Of a stretch of 16,135 nt of DNA, positions 1 through 6,678 are shown one piece after another. The position numbers and the translations under genes are program-made. Source of the DNA: CAZDYP01 sp964509505 (lineage in GTDB: Bacteria; Chloroflexota; Anaerolineae; JACRMK01); the NCBI GenBank assembly GCA_964509505.1, contig CAZDYP010000131.1, positions 1-16,135 on the forward strand, written 5' to 3'. Below the pieces are notes generated by a model. The model worked only from the letters and a program-made list of their open reading frames with translations. It searched no databases and had not been told where the DNA came from. How positions within the stretch are numbered: position 1 is the first letter of the stretch; each line of letters starts with the position of its first letter.

Positions 1-224
1 TAGGTGTTGTAGAGCGTCGTCGCTCCGACTAAACTTTTGACCAGCTCGGCGGGGTGATCGAAATTGAACGGCGCGACACTAACCTGTGCGCCGAATGGAT
101 TGGGGCGATTGGGATGCCCCGTTAGCGTTTTGACTGGCTTGCCCTGCGCCAATAAACGCCGCGTGATGTATTTGCCTGTATAACCCAACGCGCCCGTAAC
201 GACATGCAGTTCAGGCGTAGTCAT
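1..224 (-). CDS. NAD(P)-binding Rossmann-fold protein (NmrA/epimerase-like), N-terminal part
   Basis: Partial gene: the start is inside the window and the rest runs off the left edge, so about 74 residues are visible. The N-terminus carries a dinucleotide-binding loop, GALGYTGKYI, straight after a first beta strand (LHVVT), as in extended or atypical short-chain dehydrogenases and NmrA-like proteins. The stretch after it (TLTGHPNRPNPFG) fits the second strand and cofactor-specificity loop. The ATG at 222-224 overlaps the TGA of the upstream small gene (ATGA), so the two are probably translationally coupled. The substrate cannot be told from this fragment. It could be an epimerase, a reductase or an NmrA-type redox sensor. 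The fold assignment is firm and the function open. Confidence 0.75.
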   Translation of the reverse strand, partial: MTTPELHVVTGALGYTGKYITRRLLAQGKPVKTLTGHPNRPNPFGAQVSVAPFNFDHPAELVKSLVGATTLYNT

Positions 225-484
225 AATGGCTCTCGCTTCATCCGTGTATAAACAACTCGAAACAATTTGAGCGCGAGGAAACAATCGCCGCACTCCTCAC
301 GTAGCTCTTCTATCGGCTGCGGCTCCAACCACACCTCGTAGCCCAGTGATTTATATAGCTCCACGAACTCTTGCAGCCGTGGCGGTCCCCCGACGAAGCG
401 CCGCTCCCATCCTTCGCGCAGCAATTCGTCGTCGCTCTTGGTGCGCTGCGGCAACGATTTCCAATCTACTGTGGATATGCTCAC
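221..484 (-). CDS. Small conserved-looking hypothetical protein with CxxC motif
   Basis: Predicted 87-residue acidic protein that I do not recognise as a characterised family. It has no membrane segment or signal peptide. Its C-terminal third holds a CGDC pair followed by a basic tail ending in YTRMKREPL, which could bind a metal or act as a redox dithiol. The start codon is GTG at 482-484, with only a weak and close GAGG as ribosome site, so the exact start is uncertain. The stop overlaps the start of the Rossmann protein by four bases. It follows bcrD by about 90 bp of repeat, so it may be the tail of the benzoyl-CoA reductase operon or belong only with its downstream partner. The coding assignment rests on the overlap and the sensible composition. 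Confidence 0.6.
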   Translation of the reverse strand: MSISTVDWKSLPQRTKSDDELLREGWERRFVGGPPRLQEFVELYKSLGYEVWLEPQPIEELREECGDCFLALKLFRVVYTRMKREPL

Positions 485-498
485 ACCTCAACCTATCA

Positions 499-567
499 AC
501 CACAGAGGCGCGGAGAACGCAGAGCTTTCTTTCCTCTTTCTTCTTTCTCTGTGCTCTCTATGCCTCT
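499..567. repeat. Imperfect inverted CTCTGTG-type intergenic repeat
   Basis: The gap between bcrD and the small CxxC gene is filled by two facing arms, ACCACAGAGGCGCGGAGAAC (from 499) and CTCTGTGCTCTCTATGCCTCT-like (547-567), joined by a pyrimidine-rich centre. The right arm reads as steps of seven (CTCTGTG, CTCTCTA, TGCCTCT). It could form an imperfect hairpin at the 3' end of the bcrD message. It is one member of the heptamer tracts found across this window. Confidence 0.6.
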
Positions 568-577
568 ACAGTTCAAT

Positions 578-1423
578 TTATCCCACTAACACTTCTTTCA
601 CTTCAGCCTCATCATGCACAGTCTCGCCCGTTTGCAACTTCTGCCAGCGTTGCCGCGCAAGGAGCGCTGCGCCGATTGCGCCCGTGTATTGCGCCATATC
701 GTCGGGCGGCACATTCACCTTTGACTTGAGACGATTGCTCACCACGTGCGCCATCGTCGGGAAGCGCAAGATGCCGCCGACCAGCGTGTATTCAGGCTCC
801 ATCTGCACGCGCTTCATCAATTGCGCCGAACGATCTACGAGCGAGACAATGGCGCCGTGCATGATGTCGGCGGGCGTGCAGCCGCTCGAAACGTGGTTGA
901 TGACTTCGGATTCCGCGAACACCGCGCACACGCTCGAAATCGTCACAGGGTCTTTCGACGTTTCAATGAGGGGCCCGATTTCCTCAATCTGATAGCCCAT
1001 GTAACGCGCCGTCTTTTCGAGGAACGCGCCCGTGCCTGCCGCGCACTTGTCGTTGAGGCGGAACGACTTCACCTTGCCGCGCTCATCCACTTTGCTCGCC
1101 TTCATCGTCTGCCCACCTACATCGAGCACCGTCTTCGTGTGTGGGAAAAAGTAACATGCGCCACGCGCATGCGCCGAGAGGTCGGTCACTTGCGTATCGC
1201 CAAACGTCACTTGATAGCGCCCAATGCCCGTGCTAGCGATGTAGGCAACAGCGGTTTCGCCCAAGTGTGCGTGCGCACGCGCTTCAACCAACGCCCGCTG
1301 CGCCGCTTCCGTCAACCGAAAACCCGTATGCACCATCGCCTTGCCGACAATTTGATGGTGGCTGTTTAGGATAATCGCCTTCGTGTACGTTGAACCCACA
1401 TCAATACCTGCAGTGTAAGTCAT
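578..1423 (-). CDS. bcrD: Benzoyl-CoA reductase, ATPase/activator subunit D (BcrD/BzdQ-like)
   Basis: Predicted 281 residues, one of the two ASKHA-fold subunits that hydrolyse ATP to push electrons to the catalytic subunits of class I benzoyl-CoA reductase. Visible motifs are the phosphate-1 loop DVGSTYTK (residues 8-15), DVGGQTMKAS (101-110), NDKCAAGTG with Cys127, CAVFAESE with Cys166, and VGGI near 215. Cys127 and Cys166 match the two ligands each subunit gives to the bridging [4Fe-4S] cluster. The DxGGQT form, rather than DxGGQD, separates it from its neighbour and recalls BzdQ. The chosen ATG has GGAGG just upstream; a longer reading frame starting further upstream would run through repeat sequence. 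It is the last reductase gene, 89 bp after bcrA. A lone dehydratase activator is less likely because two such genes stand in tandem. Confidence 0.85.
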   Translation of the reverse strand: MTYTAGIDVGSTYTKAIILNSHHQIVGKAMVHTGFRLTEAAQRALVEARAHAHLGETAVAYIASTGIGRYQVTFGDTQVTDLSAHARGACYFFPHTKTVLDVGGQTMKASKVDERGKVKSFRLNDKCAAGTGAFLEKTARYMGYQIEEIGPLIETSKDPVTISSVCAVFAESEVINHVSSGCTPADIMHGAIVSLVDRSAQLMKRVQMEPEYTLVGGILRFPTMAHVVSNRLKSKVNVPPDDMAQYTGAIGAALLARQRWQKLQTGETVHDEAEVKEVLVG

Positions 1424-1440
1424 AGCCCCTCCACAAAATG

Positions 1441-1512
1441 GAAGTGTCCTGCGCCAAGCGTTAGGTATCGAGTAGAATGCTCGCGTGACAGCCGACACTT
1501 GCTACCTGACGC
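1441..1512. repeat. Degenerate heptamer/inverted repeat in bcrA-bcrD gap
   Basis: The spacer holds AAGTGTC at its left end and GACACTT with GCTACCTGACGCTT at its right end. These are imperfect inverted copies of each other (CAAGCGTTAGGTATC against the right arm). It is related in sequence to the TCAAGTG-type heptamers in the next two gaps of the same operon, and it begins immediately at the bcrA stop codon. Confidence 0.5.
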
Positions 1513-2316
1513 TTATGCTTTCACTGGCTCACGGCTGTTCAGCACTCTGTCCAGCGCAAACAGCGCCGCGCCCAATGCGCCCATGATGTGCGAGTCTTCG
1601 CTGACGTTCATCGTCATATCCAGCGCATCGTTCAACACGGACACCATGCCTTGATTGCGCGTCACGCCGCCTGTAAATGTCACTTGGTCTTCGATGCCAA
1701 CCCGTCGCAACAGCGCGAGCGAGCGCGTGGCAATCGAGCGATGCACGCCGAGCAAAATTTCGTCAATCTTCTTGCCCTTGCCAAGCCACGACAACACTTC
1801 CGATTCCGCGAACACGGTGCAGGTCGTGCTGATTTGCACGGCTTTCTCCGCGCGCAAGGCAGTTGGGCCTAATTCCGCCAACGGAATCTCCAACGCAAAC
1901 GCCGCGGCTTGCAAGAAGCGCCCCGTGCCTGCCGCGCATTTGTCGTTCATGCAAAAGTCGAGCACTTCGCCATTCGGGCGCACGCGAATCGCTTTCGTGT
2001 CCTGCCCGCCCATGTCCAACACGGTGCGCGTCTGCGGAAACATGTGCACCGCGCCGCGCGCATGGCAGCTGATTTCGGTGATTTGCGTATCGCCAAATGT
2101 GACCTTGTAGCGACCGTAGCCCGTGCCGACGATATACGCCACTTCCTCTTCGTCAATGCCACCATTCTGTAGCGCTGCCATGAACGCACTCTCCGCCGCC
2201 TTCACCACATTCGCGCCCGTGTCAATAATGGACTGCCCGACAATCCGTCGCTGCTCATCAATCACCACCGCTTTCGTTTGCGTCGAACCCACGTCAACGC
2301 CGCCTGCATAAGCCAT
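1513..2316 (-). CDS. bcrA: Benzoyl-CoA reductase, ATPase/activator subunit A (BcrA/BzdP-like)
   Basis: Predicted 267 residues, paralogous to the next gene and of the BadF/BadG/BcrA/BcrD ATPase family. It has DVGSTQTK at residues 8-15, DMGGQDTK at 101-108, NDKCAAGTG with Cys127, CTVFAESE with Cys166 and TGGVTRN at 215-221. These are the two nucleotide-binding loops and the two cluster cysteines. With BcrD it would form the [4Fe-4S] ATPase module. At about 270 residues it lacks the extension that makes the Thauera BcrA subunit longer, which favours the Azoarcus (Bzd) subtype; that subtype call is from memory of subunit sizes. The start is fixed by GAGGAGG seven to eight bases before the ATG; the longer frame begins inside repeat sequence. 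It lies 102 bp after bcrB. Confidence 0.85.
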   Translation of the reverse strand: MAYAGGVDVGSTQTKAVVIDEQRRIVGQSIIDTGANVVKAAESAFMAALQNGGIDEEEVAYIVGTGYGRYKVTFGDTQITEISCHARGAVHMFPQTRTVLDMGGQDTKAIRVRPNGEVLDFCMNDKCAAGTGRFLQAAAFALEIPLAELGPTALRAEKAVQISTTCTVFAESEVLSWLGKGKKIDEILLGVHRSIATRSLALLRRVGIEDQVTFTGGVTRNQGMVSVLNDALDMTMNVSEDSHIMGALGAALFALDRVLNSREPVKA

Positions 2317-2332
2317 GCCGCCTCCTCGTCGG

Positions 2333-2416
2333 AAGTGTGAAAGTGTCATGTGTCAAGTATCGTGCGCCAAGCAGACGTAGCCCGTGACATATAACACGTG
2401 ACACTTGCCACTCAAG
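2333..2416. repeat. Twelve-unit degenerate heptamer tract between bcrB and bcrA
   Basis: 84 bases divide into twelve successive units of seven with a loose shared pattern (AAGTGTG, AAAGTGT, CATGTGT, CAAGTAT at the left; ACGTGAC, ACTTGCC, ACTCAAG at the right). The left units are reverse complements in type of the right ones, so the tract can fold back on itself. It fills the whole gap between the bcrB stop and the bcrA ribosome binding site. Confidence 0.65.
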
Positions 2417-2418
2417 TT

Positions 2419-3708
2419 TTATTGCTGACTGCCCCTCAACTTCCGCGTCGCCAAGCCCTCGAAGAACGCATCAATGCGGTTCTTCATCTGCGCCTCGCTG
2501 ACCACGCGCTTGTCCATCATGTCGGATTCGAGATAGAGCGACGCCACGTCCACCGCCTCCATCACCGCGCGCCGATTATCCGCGAGCCCTGTCGAGACCG
2601 TGCGACAACTCTTGATGGGATGATAGACGATGCCATCCACATAGAAATTTTTCACCATGTCCACGAGCGTTTGATCTTGGAACATCATCGAATCCATCGC
2701 ATCGCGCACGCTGATCAACACGCCCTCCGCCAAACTTTCCAATGGACGCTTGAGGTCGTACTCGTACGCCATGTTCAAGCCGCCCGACGCAAACCACAGA
2801 TAGGTTGAGTTGACGAAGTTGCCGCCCCACTCCGAGAACAACTCATAGAAGCGGCGGAAGATGGGATAGCACGGCACGCCGACGAAGATGAGACGATATT
2901 TTTCTTCAGGCAACGTGCCGATATGCTGCGCTGACTTGTATTCCAGCTCCTCGACCAGCTCGCGGAAGTATTGGCTGCCGGCGGGCGTGCCACGCAACGC
3001 ATTCGCCACGCCCATGTAGATCGTGCCTTCGTTCAGCGCATTGAACACGGCCGGACGCGATTGGTTGAGCTCCAACACACGTCTGTACGCCGCGCTCATC
3101 TCGTTGGTGTAACGCATCGTCTCGCGCAGCCGGTCCACGTCGAATTGCTGGCCGGTGATTTGCTCACACAATGCAATGAGCTCACGCAGTTGCGCCTCCA
3201 CGTATTGACGATCAGTTTCAAATTCGGAATCGCCAGGCCATGTCTTGTAGCGGGCGGTGCGCGAACCCGGCACGTCGAGCGTAAAGGTCGGAATGTGATA
3301 GAGCCGTTCCCAAATCTCGCCCCACTTGATGTAGGTGTTGCACGCGTTCGTCAGTATCGCAAGTGAGGGCTTGGGAATGCGACCCATCGGATGCTCGCCA
3401 TCGCGCAGCTGCATGCCCACATCCGCCTTGACGTAACCGCAGATGTCAGGCGAGTAGCCATAGTCTTCCGCAATGCTCAAATATTCGTGCGCGACGCGGC
3501 GCACCGCCGTTTGCAATGAATTGATTTCGGGGAACGAGGTATGAATGTCGAAGGCGCGCAAAATCTCGGAGATGCTGCCCATCACAAACACATACGCTGT
3601 CGGCTCGCCGCGCGCGCCTGCTTGTGTCAACTCATTGAACCATTCGCGGAACAAACGCCCGCCCTCTTTGTTGCCCCTGCCAATCAAGGTCTGTGGGTTG
3701 GTTGTCAT
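2419..3708 (-). CDS. bcrB: Benzoyl-CoA reductase, catalytic subunit B (BcrB/BadE/BzdO-like)
   Basis: Predicted 429 residues, in the usual size range of BcrB and of the HgdB/BcrB family. Together with BcrC it forms the module that binds benzoyl-CoA and iron-sulfur clusters and reduces the ring to the cyclohexadiene. Cysteines in family-typical settings are Cys90 (DICGY), Cys123 (TNACNTY) and Cys368 (PIKSCRT); Cys280 (VGVPCYP) is another candidate. The C-terminal half contains the FVGVPCYPIFRRFYEL and YHPIKSCRTVS stretches expected of this family. The start is the ATG preceded by AAGGAG; the frame extends eight codons upstream into repeat sequence, which I excluded. An insertion element and heptamer tract separate it from bcrC, an unusually long gap inside a reductase operon. 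A 2-hydroxyacyl-CoA dehydratase subunit is the main alternative. Confidence 0.85.
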   Translation of the reverse strand: MTTNPQTLIGRGNKEGGRLFREWFNELTQAGARGEPTAYVFVMGSISEILRAFDIHTSFPEINSLQTAVRRVAHEYLSIAEDYGYSPDICGYVKADVGMQLRDGEHPMGRIPKPSLAILTNACNTYIKWGEIWERLYHIPTFTLDVPGSRTARYKTWPGDSEFETDRQYVEAQLRELIALCEQITGQQFDVDRLRETMRYTNEMSAAYRRVLELNQSRPAVFNALNEGTIYMGVANALRGTPAGSQYFRELVEELEYKSAQHIGTLPEEKYRLIFVGVPCYPIFRRFYELFSEWGGNFVNSTYLWFASGGLNMAYEYDLKRPLESLAEGVLISVRDAMDSMMFQDQTLVDMVKNFYVDGIVYHPIKSCRTVSTGLADNRRAVMEAVDVASLYLESDMMDKRVVSEAQMKNRIDAFFEGLATRKLRGSQQ

Positions 3709-3771
3709 CAGTCGCTCCTTGAGAAGTGTCATGTGTCAAGTATCAAGTGTCAAGTATGTCCCACATGACTC

Positions 3772-3934
3772 TAGGGCGATTCAAAAGTCATAGTGTGTGT
3801 CTGAAAACAGGGTGTCAGCATCCTGAGCTTGTCGAAGGATGCGCTGACAGGTCGCACCCTTCGACAAGCTTCATCCCCTTAAGGGGACATGGGTGCTTTC
3901 GCTTTAGTTGTCAAGGGACTTTTGAATCGCCCTA
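3772..3934. mobile_element. MITE-like 163-bp element with 18-bp perfect terminal inverted repeats
   Basis: The left end TAGGGCGATTCAAAAGTC (3772-3789) is exactly the reverse complement of the right end (3917-3934). Directly outside lie CACATGACTC (3762-3771) and CACATGACAC (3935-3944), a 9-of-10 direct repeat that looks like a target-site duplication. Inside are a 13-bp inverted pair, AGCTTGTCGAAGG (3826-3838) and its complement (3858-3870), and the palindrome CCCCTTAAGGGG at 3875-3886. No reading frame of note is present, so it would be non-autonomous. The flanking direct repeat could partly reflect the surrounding repetitive sequence. Confidence 0.7.
3822..3841. repeat. CCTGAGYTTGTCGAAGGATG repeat, copy 1
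   Basis: CCTGAGCTTGTCGAAGGATG here matches 14892-14911 at 19 of 20 positions. It is the well-known kind of short palindromic repeat found dispersed in many bacterial genomes. It lies within the larger inverted-repeat element at 3772-3934. Confidence 0.65.
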
Positions 3935-3988
3935 CACATGACACTTGATACTTGACACTTGATACTTGATACTTGACCCTTCTCTCTT

Positions 3989-5149
3989 TCATTCAAACAA
4001 AATGTTCTCCACAAACGTCTCTAACTGAATCTGCATGTTGTCGAAGCCCGTCATCTTCTCCTCGAACTCGCTGACGAGATAGGGGATGCCTGCTTCGTCC
4101 AATGCCTTCGAGTAGGCAACTTGCTCATCGAGGCCGGGTTCGCACATCTTGGCGGCGGTGATGATGGCCGCTTCGGCGCTGGCGTTTTTCATGCGGTGCA
4201 GCAGCATCTTCTCTTTCGGTTTCCGCGCATCGTGTTGCACGGGGCTGTATGATGACTGGTTCAAATACGCATCGGCGAGATTCAGCAATGGGTCGCCGTC
4301 GGCGCACACATCCGATTGAATCCAACGCAAGCCAATCAGCAAATCGTCGTCCACGACGTAGCACGATTGCGCGATGACCTTGAGCAAATCCAAAGGCGGT
4401 TGCTCGCAGAAGCCGCCTTCAAAGACAACGCGAATTTTGTCTTGCTTGCGCAAGGGGCGCGCTTGAATCAACGGCAACACATAGCTCAAGAGCGCATTAT
4501 GTTCCTCTTTGGGAATCAAGCCGCCCACCGAGACCAACACGTACGCTTCATCCACCGCAAGCAGCCATGGCGTCTCGCGTTTGACCGTGTAGAGTTGTCG
4601 CAAAAGACGACGATTCTCGTTGTAAACGCCAACGGAATGGCGGAGCGCCTCAGCCCCAATGGGATGTTCAACTATTCGCTCGATGTCCTGTTGTACACGC
4701 GCGTATTCGTTGCGGAGGTATTTCACCGAGAATGCAGAGTTCGCATTCTGCGGCAAATAGAGAATTTGTGTGGGATATGTGAAGTTGCGCCCCCACACGC
4801 CACAGAGATTGCGCGCCGCGTCGCAAATCGGATGCGTCACGAACATATCGAGCGGCAAGCGATTCGTCAGTCCCAGCTCTAGCGAAGTCCGCATGATGGA
4901 GCAGAGGTACGAGCCGAAGTGCGAGTCACCGCGCCGCGCTTCAATCGGAGCGCCGCGCACTTTCACAGGCAACATGCCTGCAGCGTGCGCGATTTCTTCG
5001 GGAAAGTAAACTTGGAAATGACCAAGCACCTTGCCGCCATTTTTCTTCCACGCATTCACCGTCGGAAAGTCAACATTCTCGACCAACTCACGGCACAAAT
5101 AGAAAATTTCATCAAGGGGTTGCCCTTGCCAAGCATGCCAAAGCGTCAT
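3989..5149 (-). CDS. bcrC: Benzoyl-CoA reductase, catalytic subunit C (BcrC/BadD/BzdN-like)
   Basis: Predicted 386 residues, the usual length of BcrC. It is the partner of BcrB in the substrate-binding module of ATP-dependent benzoyl-CoA reductase. Candidate cluster ligands appear where this family has them: Cys83 (SYLCSIMR), Cys109 (HPICDAARN) and Cys336 (KMCEPGLDEQ). The N-terminal GHFQVYFPEEIAHAAGMLPV stretch is typical of the HgdB/BcrC fold. The start chosen is the ATG eight codons into the open frame, because GGAGGT lies about eight bases before it. It is first of the four reductase genes (C-B-A-D, the order of bcrCBAD, badDEFG and bzdNOPQ) and follows dch by 93 bp. The four-gene set with two ATPases favours benzoyl-CoA reductase over a two-component hydroxyacyl-CoA dehydratase. 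Confidence 0.87.
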   Translation of the reverse strand: MTLWHAWQGQPLDEIFYLCRELVENVDFPTVNAWKKNGGKVLGHFQVYFPEEIAHAAGMLPVKVRGAPIEARRGDSHFGSYLCSIMRTSLELGLTNRLPLDMFVTHPICDAARNLCGVWGRNFTYPTQILYLPQNANSAFSVKYLRNEYARVQQDIERIVEHPIGAEALRHSVGVYNENRRLLRQLYTVKRETPWLLAVDEAYVLVSVGGLIPKEEHNALLSYVLPLIQARPLRKQDKIRVVFEGGFCEQPPLDLLKVIAQSCYVVDDDLLIGLRWIQSDVCADGDPLLNLADAYLNQSSYSPVQHDARKPKEKMLLHRMKNASAEAAIITAAKMCEPGLDEQVAYSKALDEAGIPYLVSEFEEKMTGFDNMQIQLETFVENILFE

Positions 5150-5242
5150 TGTGATACCTCCGCGCTCCAAGGGACATAAGGGGAGCTGAGGAGAAGATAG
5201 ACCGCTCCTGTTTCCCCTTATATCTGCTAATTTCCCTTTGCC

Positions 5243-5995
5243 TCAAGCATCCTTCCAAATCGGCGCGCGCTTCTCCATGAATGCTGCGAGTCCTTCTTGC
5301 GCGTCTGCTGTCTGCATCAACTCCGATAAATAAATGCGTTCGATGTCGGCAAGCGCCGTATGACTTTCGCCGATGAGTGCGGCGCGTTTCGTGAGTCGCA
5401 ACACGGCCCCGCTGCGCGCTTGCAGCTGTGCGATGAGCGCGTTCACCTTCGCTTCGAATTCAGCTTCGGGCGCGACCTCTTGCACGAGACCTATGGATTG
5501 TGCTTCGTGCGCGCTGATGGTTTCGCCCGTCAACAACAACTGCAACGCCTTGCCGCGCCCGACCAAGGACGGCAAGAGTAGTGCGGCAATCGGTGGAAAC
5601 ACACCAACCTTGATTTCGGGTTGCCCAAACTTCGCGCGTTCCGCTGCCACAATCATGTCGCACCCAAGCGCGAGCTCCATGCCGCCGCCCAACGCCGCGC
5701 CTTGCGCCGCGGCAAGCGTTGGTTGAGGCATCGCCCACAGTTGGTGGAAGATGTGGTGAAAGACCCGCAACATCTCGTCCACTTTGTCGGCAGTATGGTC
5801 GGCGACATCCACCCCAGCGCAGAACGATTTGCCATGCGCGTTCAACACCACCGCTTTGATGCTCGTGTCATGTTTCAGTGTGGCGAGCGCCGCGCCCAAC
5901 TCGCGCATGATAGGAATAGTGAGGATGTTGTGCGGCGGCGCGTTGAGCGTGACGCGGGCGATGGCGTCGTGAGATTCGAGGAGAACGGAGCTCAT
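5243..5995 (-). CDS. dch: Cyclohexa-1,5-diene-1-carbonyl-CoA hydratase
   Basis: Predicted 250-residue crotonase-fold enzyme that would add water to the dienoyl-CoA made by benzoyl-CoA reductase, giving 6-hydroxycyclohex-1-ene-1-carbonyl-CoA. Oxyanion-hole segments are SFCAGVD (57-63) and ALGGGMEL (101-108). The segment KFGQPEIKVGVFPPIAALLLP (122-142) and the ending EKRAPIWKDA agree with the Dch/BzdW group rather than with ordinary enoyl-CoA hydratases, as far as I recall these sequences. Glu127 of QPE is the visible acid near the active site. It lies directly upstream of bcrC on the same strand, as expected for a pathway operon. The ATG has only a weak AGGA upstream. A promoter candidate and a repeated operator-like motif lie just before it, so it probably begins its own transcript. 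Confidence 0.8.
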   Translation of the reverse strand: MSSVLLESHDAIARVTLNAPPHNILTIPIMRELGAALATLKHDTSIKAVVLNAHGKSFCAGVDVADHTADKVDEMLRVFHHIFHQLWAMPQPTLAAAQGAALGGGMELALGCDMIVAAERAKFGQPEIKVGVFPPIAALLLPSLVGRGKALQLLLTGETISAHEAQSIGLVQEVAPEAEFEAKVNALIAQLQARSGAVLRLTKRAALIGESHTALADIERIYLSELMQTADAQEGLAAFMEKRAPIWKDA

Positions 5996-5999
5996 GTTG

Positions 6000-6060
6000 A
6001 AAATATCCTAACATCAGCACGTGCCAACGAAGTTCCAAGAAAGTCTAAACGAGGTCAAAA
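6000..6060 (-). promoter_or_regulatory. Candidate promoter and direct-repeat motif upstream of dch
   Basis: Reading on the minus strand, TTGGCA (6022-6027) and TATTTT (6000-6005) are 16 bp apart, a weak sigma-70-like pair very close to the ATG. Fourteen bases further upstream is TTTTGACCTCGTTTAGACTT (6041-6060). It is two half-sites of 11-bp period and nearly identical to a motif before the hemerythrin gene and similar to one before oah. Confidence 0.4.
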
Positions 6061-6122
6061 CGCTGCGGCGGCAATCGCAAGGATAAGGTTACGGGTGATT
6101 GAAAATCGCGCCTACTCACTGC

Positions 6123-6209
6123 GAAACCCGCCTACGCGGGTTCAGTTCCAGCCGACGGAGGTCGGCTTGGCGCTGTGTTGCACGCGCATTGTATTCGCTG
6201 TGGCTTATC
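6123..6209 (+). repeat. 87-bp double-hairpin dispersed repeat, copy 1
   Basis: Contains two adjacent small hairpins: AACCCGC against GCGGGTT, and AGCCGAC-ggag-GTCGGCT. It ends in CGCTGTGGCTTATC. A reverse-complement copy lies at 16049-16135. By my count 77 of 87 positions agree, and the first hairpin keeps its stem while its loop changes. It looks like a REP-type or other small dispersed element. Confidence 0.7.
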
Positions 6210-6210
6210 G

Positions 6211-6328
6211 CTCATCCCTAAACTTCTTGTGACGCTCACGGCGGATGGTCACATCCGCCGCTGGTGCGCGAGCTTTGCGACCCACGGGAGTCCCGCCCGA
6301 TTAGAACCGCAAATAGTTTAGGAATGAG
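6211..6328. mobile_element. Small palindromic element with 14-bp imperfect terminal inverted repeats
   Basis: CTCATCCCTAAACT at 6211-6224 faces AGTTTAGGAATGAG at 6315-6328, with one mismatch. Inside are a perfect hairpin GGCGGATG-gtca-CATCCGCC and the palindrome CGGGAGTCCCG. There is no reading frame and no convincing target duplication. It separates the 87-bp repeat from the glycosidase remnant and may have taken part in truncating that gene. Confidence 0.45.
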
Positions 6329-6380
6329 TCATGAGTTGCTGCGCCGCCGAGTGGTTGGGGAATTCGGCAAGCAGCTGAGG

Positions 6381-6620
6381 CTCCGCTCTGCGGCAACGGA
6401 AAAGCGAGTCTTCGCGCTGGAGCGCATCGCACCCGATGGCAGCGAGCGTGTGCTATGTTTGCACAATGTCTCACCTGAAACTGTCTCTGTGGAAGTGGTA
6501 ACACCAATACGGAGAAAACAATGGGGCAATCTCGCCAGCTTGCCAGCAGTGGAAGCAGCGAGTGAAGTATTGAAACTGGCGTTGCAACCTCATCGGAGCG
6601 CATGGCTCGTAGGCGCATAA
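6381..6620 (+). pseudogene. 3' remnant of an alpha-amylase/sucrose-phosphorylase-like glycosidase gene
   Basis: The plus-strand frame ending at TAA 6618-6620 reads RVFALERIAPDGSERVLCLH followed by NVSPETVSVEV, and ends LQPHRSAWLVGA. I recognise this as the C-terminal beta-sandwich of GH13 enzymes of the sucrose phosphorylase type, where a valine-phenylalanine-alanine strand, RVLCLHNVS and a closing L-x-PY/H-x-x-x-WL are usual. Only about 80 residues remain. The catalytic barrel is absent, and upstream the frame enters a palindromic element. It is the opposite strand to all surrounding genes and has no plausible start. I read it as debris of an older gene order, not a working gene. The recognition is from memory of the family. 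Confidence 0.5.
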
Positions 6621-6658
6621 CCACTTTGCAATAATTCGCCGCCGCGCGTTCATCAAGT

Positions 6659-6678
6659 CGCCAGACCTTTAGGGTCTT
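6659..6678. repeat. CGCCAGA..CCTTTAGGGTCT palindromic motif, copy 1
   Basis: CGCCAGACCTTTAGGGTCTT here resembles CGCCAGAAAACCCTTTAGGGTCT-like sequence at 9680-9702 in the coxB-coxA gap. The core CCTTTAGG lies in a short palindrome, AGACC/GGTCT. It is probably another dispersed repeat family. Confidence 0.4.

Larger units (their letters stand above)
3723..3977. repeat. Inverted TCAAGTR/ACTTGAY heptamer arrays, interrupted by an insertion
   Basis: The left arm (about 3725-3758) repeats TCAAGTA/TCAAGTG. The right arm is five exact-register units from 3943 to 3977, each ACTTGAT or ACTTGAC. The arms are reverse complements and would form a long hairpin if the element at 3772-3934 were removed. 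The array fills the gap between the bcrC stop and the bcrB ribosome binding site. A related, more decayed tract lies in the next gap downstream. Confidence 0.75.

Noticed and set aside
438..992. Plus-strand frame crossing the bcrD end and the intergenic repeat
   Set aside because: It runs antisense through bcrD and through a repeat; no motif or start signal supports it.
3943..3977. Heptamer arrays considered as a CRISPR or phage attachment site
   Set aside because: The unit is seven bases with no spacers and no cas or integrase gene nearby.
578..5149. Reductase genes considered as a 2-hydroxyacyl-CoA dehydratase with activator
   Set aside because: Two distinct ATPase genes in tandem, C-B-A-D order and an adjacent Dch-type hydratase fit benzoyl-CoA reductase better.
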